DNA of 14,133 bases from Christensenella sp. GTDB lineage: Bacteria; Bacillota; Clostridia; Christensenellales; Maliibacteriaceae. Both the position numbers and the translations under genes were made by a program. The stretch is from positions 1 through 14,133 of the forward strand of contig JAHZHV010000181.1 of NCBI GenBank assembly GCA_019420085.1. Direction: 5' to 3'. Positions 13,836 through 14,133 of this stretch are shown one piece after another. The first letter of the stretch is position 1; every line of letters starts with the position of its first letter. The notes under the pieces were generated by a model that saw nothing but the letters and a program-made list of their open reading frames with translations, had not been told where the DNA came from and made no database searches.

Positions 13836-14133
13836 TCATACCTCCTCGCCCAGATAGGCGTCGATCACAACCCGATTTTTCTGAATCTCCTGCGGCGTTC
13901 CCTCCGCAATCAGACATCCTTCATTCTGCACATAAATCCGGTCGCACAGGTTCATGACCAGCTTCATGTCGTGTTCAATCAAAAACACGGTATAACCACG
14001 ATCGCGCAGCGTGCGGATAAAGGCCGTCAGTTCCTGCGTCTCCTGCTCGTTCATGCCCGCGGCCGGCTCATCCAGCAGCAGCAGCTCCGCACCCGTGGCC
14101 ATCGCGCGCACGATCTCAAGACGCCGCTGCGAA
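13836..14133 (-). CDS. livG: Branched-chain amino acid-type ABC transporter ATPase LivG, C-terminal part
   Basis: The last 98 residues of LivG, partner ATPase of LivF; the Walker A half lies beyond the right edge. The visible part begins inside the end of the signature segment (SQRRLEIVRAMATGAELLLLDEP, with Walker B LLLLDEP) and continues with AAGMNEQETQEL, the LivG-type D-loop region. It then has FLIEHDMKLVMNLCDRIYV with the switch histidine, and closes with AYLGEEV. The reading frame runs through the window edge; the GTG inside it is not the start. Its TGA overlaps a possible livF ATG by four bases, the usual livG-livF arrangement. The permeases livH and livM and the binding protein should lie further right. 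Confidence 0.9.
   Translation of the reverse strand, partial: SQRRLEIVRAMATGAELLLLDEPAAGMNEQETQELTAFIRTLRDRGYTVFLIEHDMKLVMNLCDRIYVQNEGCLIAEGTPQEIQKNRVVIDAYLGEEV

Overview
This window looks like ordinary chromosome from a GC-rich Bacillota, most likely a gut-type Clostridia. Evidence: strong AGGAGG-type ribosome sites, two well-supported TTG starts, a DUF896 gene, a PHP-type histidinol-phosphatase-like gene, a CyuA-type cysteine desulfidase, and an HflX with a long N-terminal extension. No genus can be assigned from the sequence. There is no rRNA, tRNA, CRISPR array, phage gene or transposase.

Layout, left to right. (1) 1-1182, minus strand: the N-terminal part of a CNNM/CorC-type membrane protein (cut by the window edge) and a 66-aa DUF896 protein. 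(2) 1366-3380, plus strand: a three-gene operon with a recognisable promoter. It encodes an unrecognised two-helix membrane protein, a PHP-domain phosphoesterase and a small basic membrane protein, and ends at a bidirectional terminator. (3) 3444-6803, minus strand: an operon of PAP2 phosphatase, deoxyinosine/uracil-type DNA glycosylase and GTPase HflX. The last ~205 bp of hflX are tandemly duplicated, leaving a decayed extra 3' end. (4) 6913-10164, plus strand: two paralogous FGGY carbohydrate kinases, each with its own promoter, separated by a terminator and a 19-bp palindrome that could be an operator. (5) 10165-10709: a 545-bp stretch without a protein gene, filled by two tandem copies of a 196-bp element rich in A/T tracts and hairpins, flanked by hairpin terminators. 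(6) 10710-14133, minus strand: a probable operon livG (cut) - livF - URO-D-superfamily methyltransferase-like protein - cyuA-like L-cysteine desulfidase.

How the genes may work together. The right-hand operon pairs the ATPases of a branched-chain-amino-acid-type importer with an enzyme carrying the H-x-C...C zinc signature of corrinoid methyltransferases and a sulfur-amino-acid lyase family member. This suggests uptake and breakdown of a methylated or sulfur-containing amino-acid-like compound (inference). The PAP2/glycosylase/HflX cluster looks like housekeeping and stress functions. The kinase pair probably acts on one or two related sugars, but no transporter or isomerase lies beside it.

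The points most worth a second look are the JAMM/RadC-like metal motif at the N-terminus of HflX, the two separate ~200-bp tandem duplications, and the livGF / methyltransferase-like / cysteine desulfidase operon. I did not find a clear, wholly new multi-gene defence-type system.
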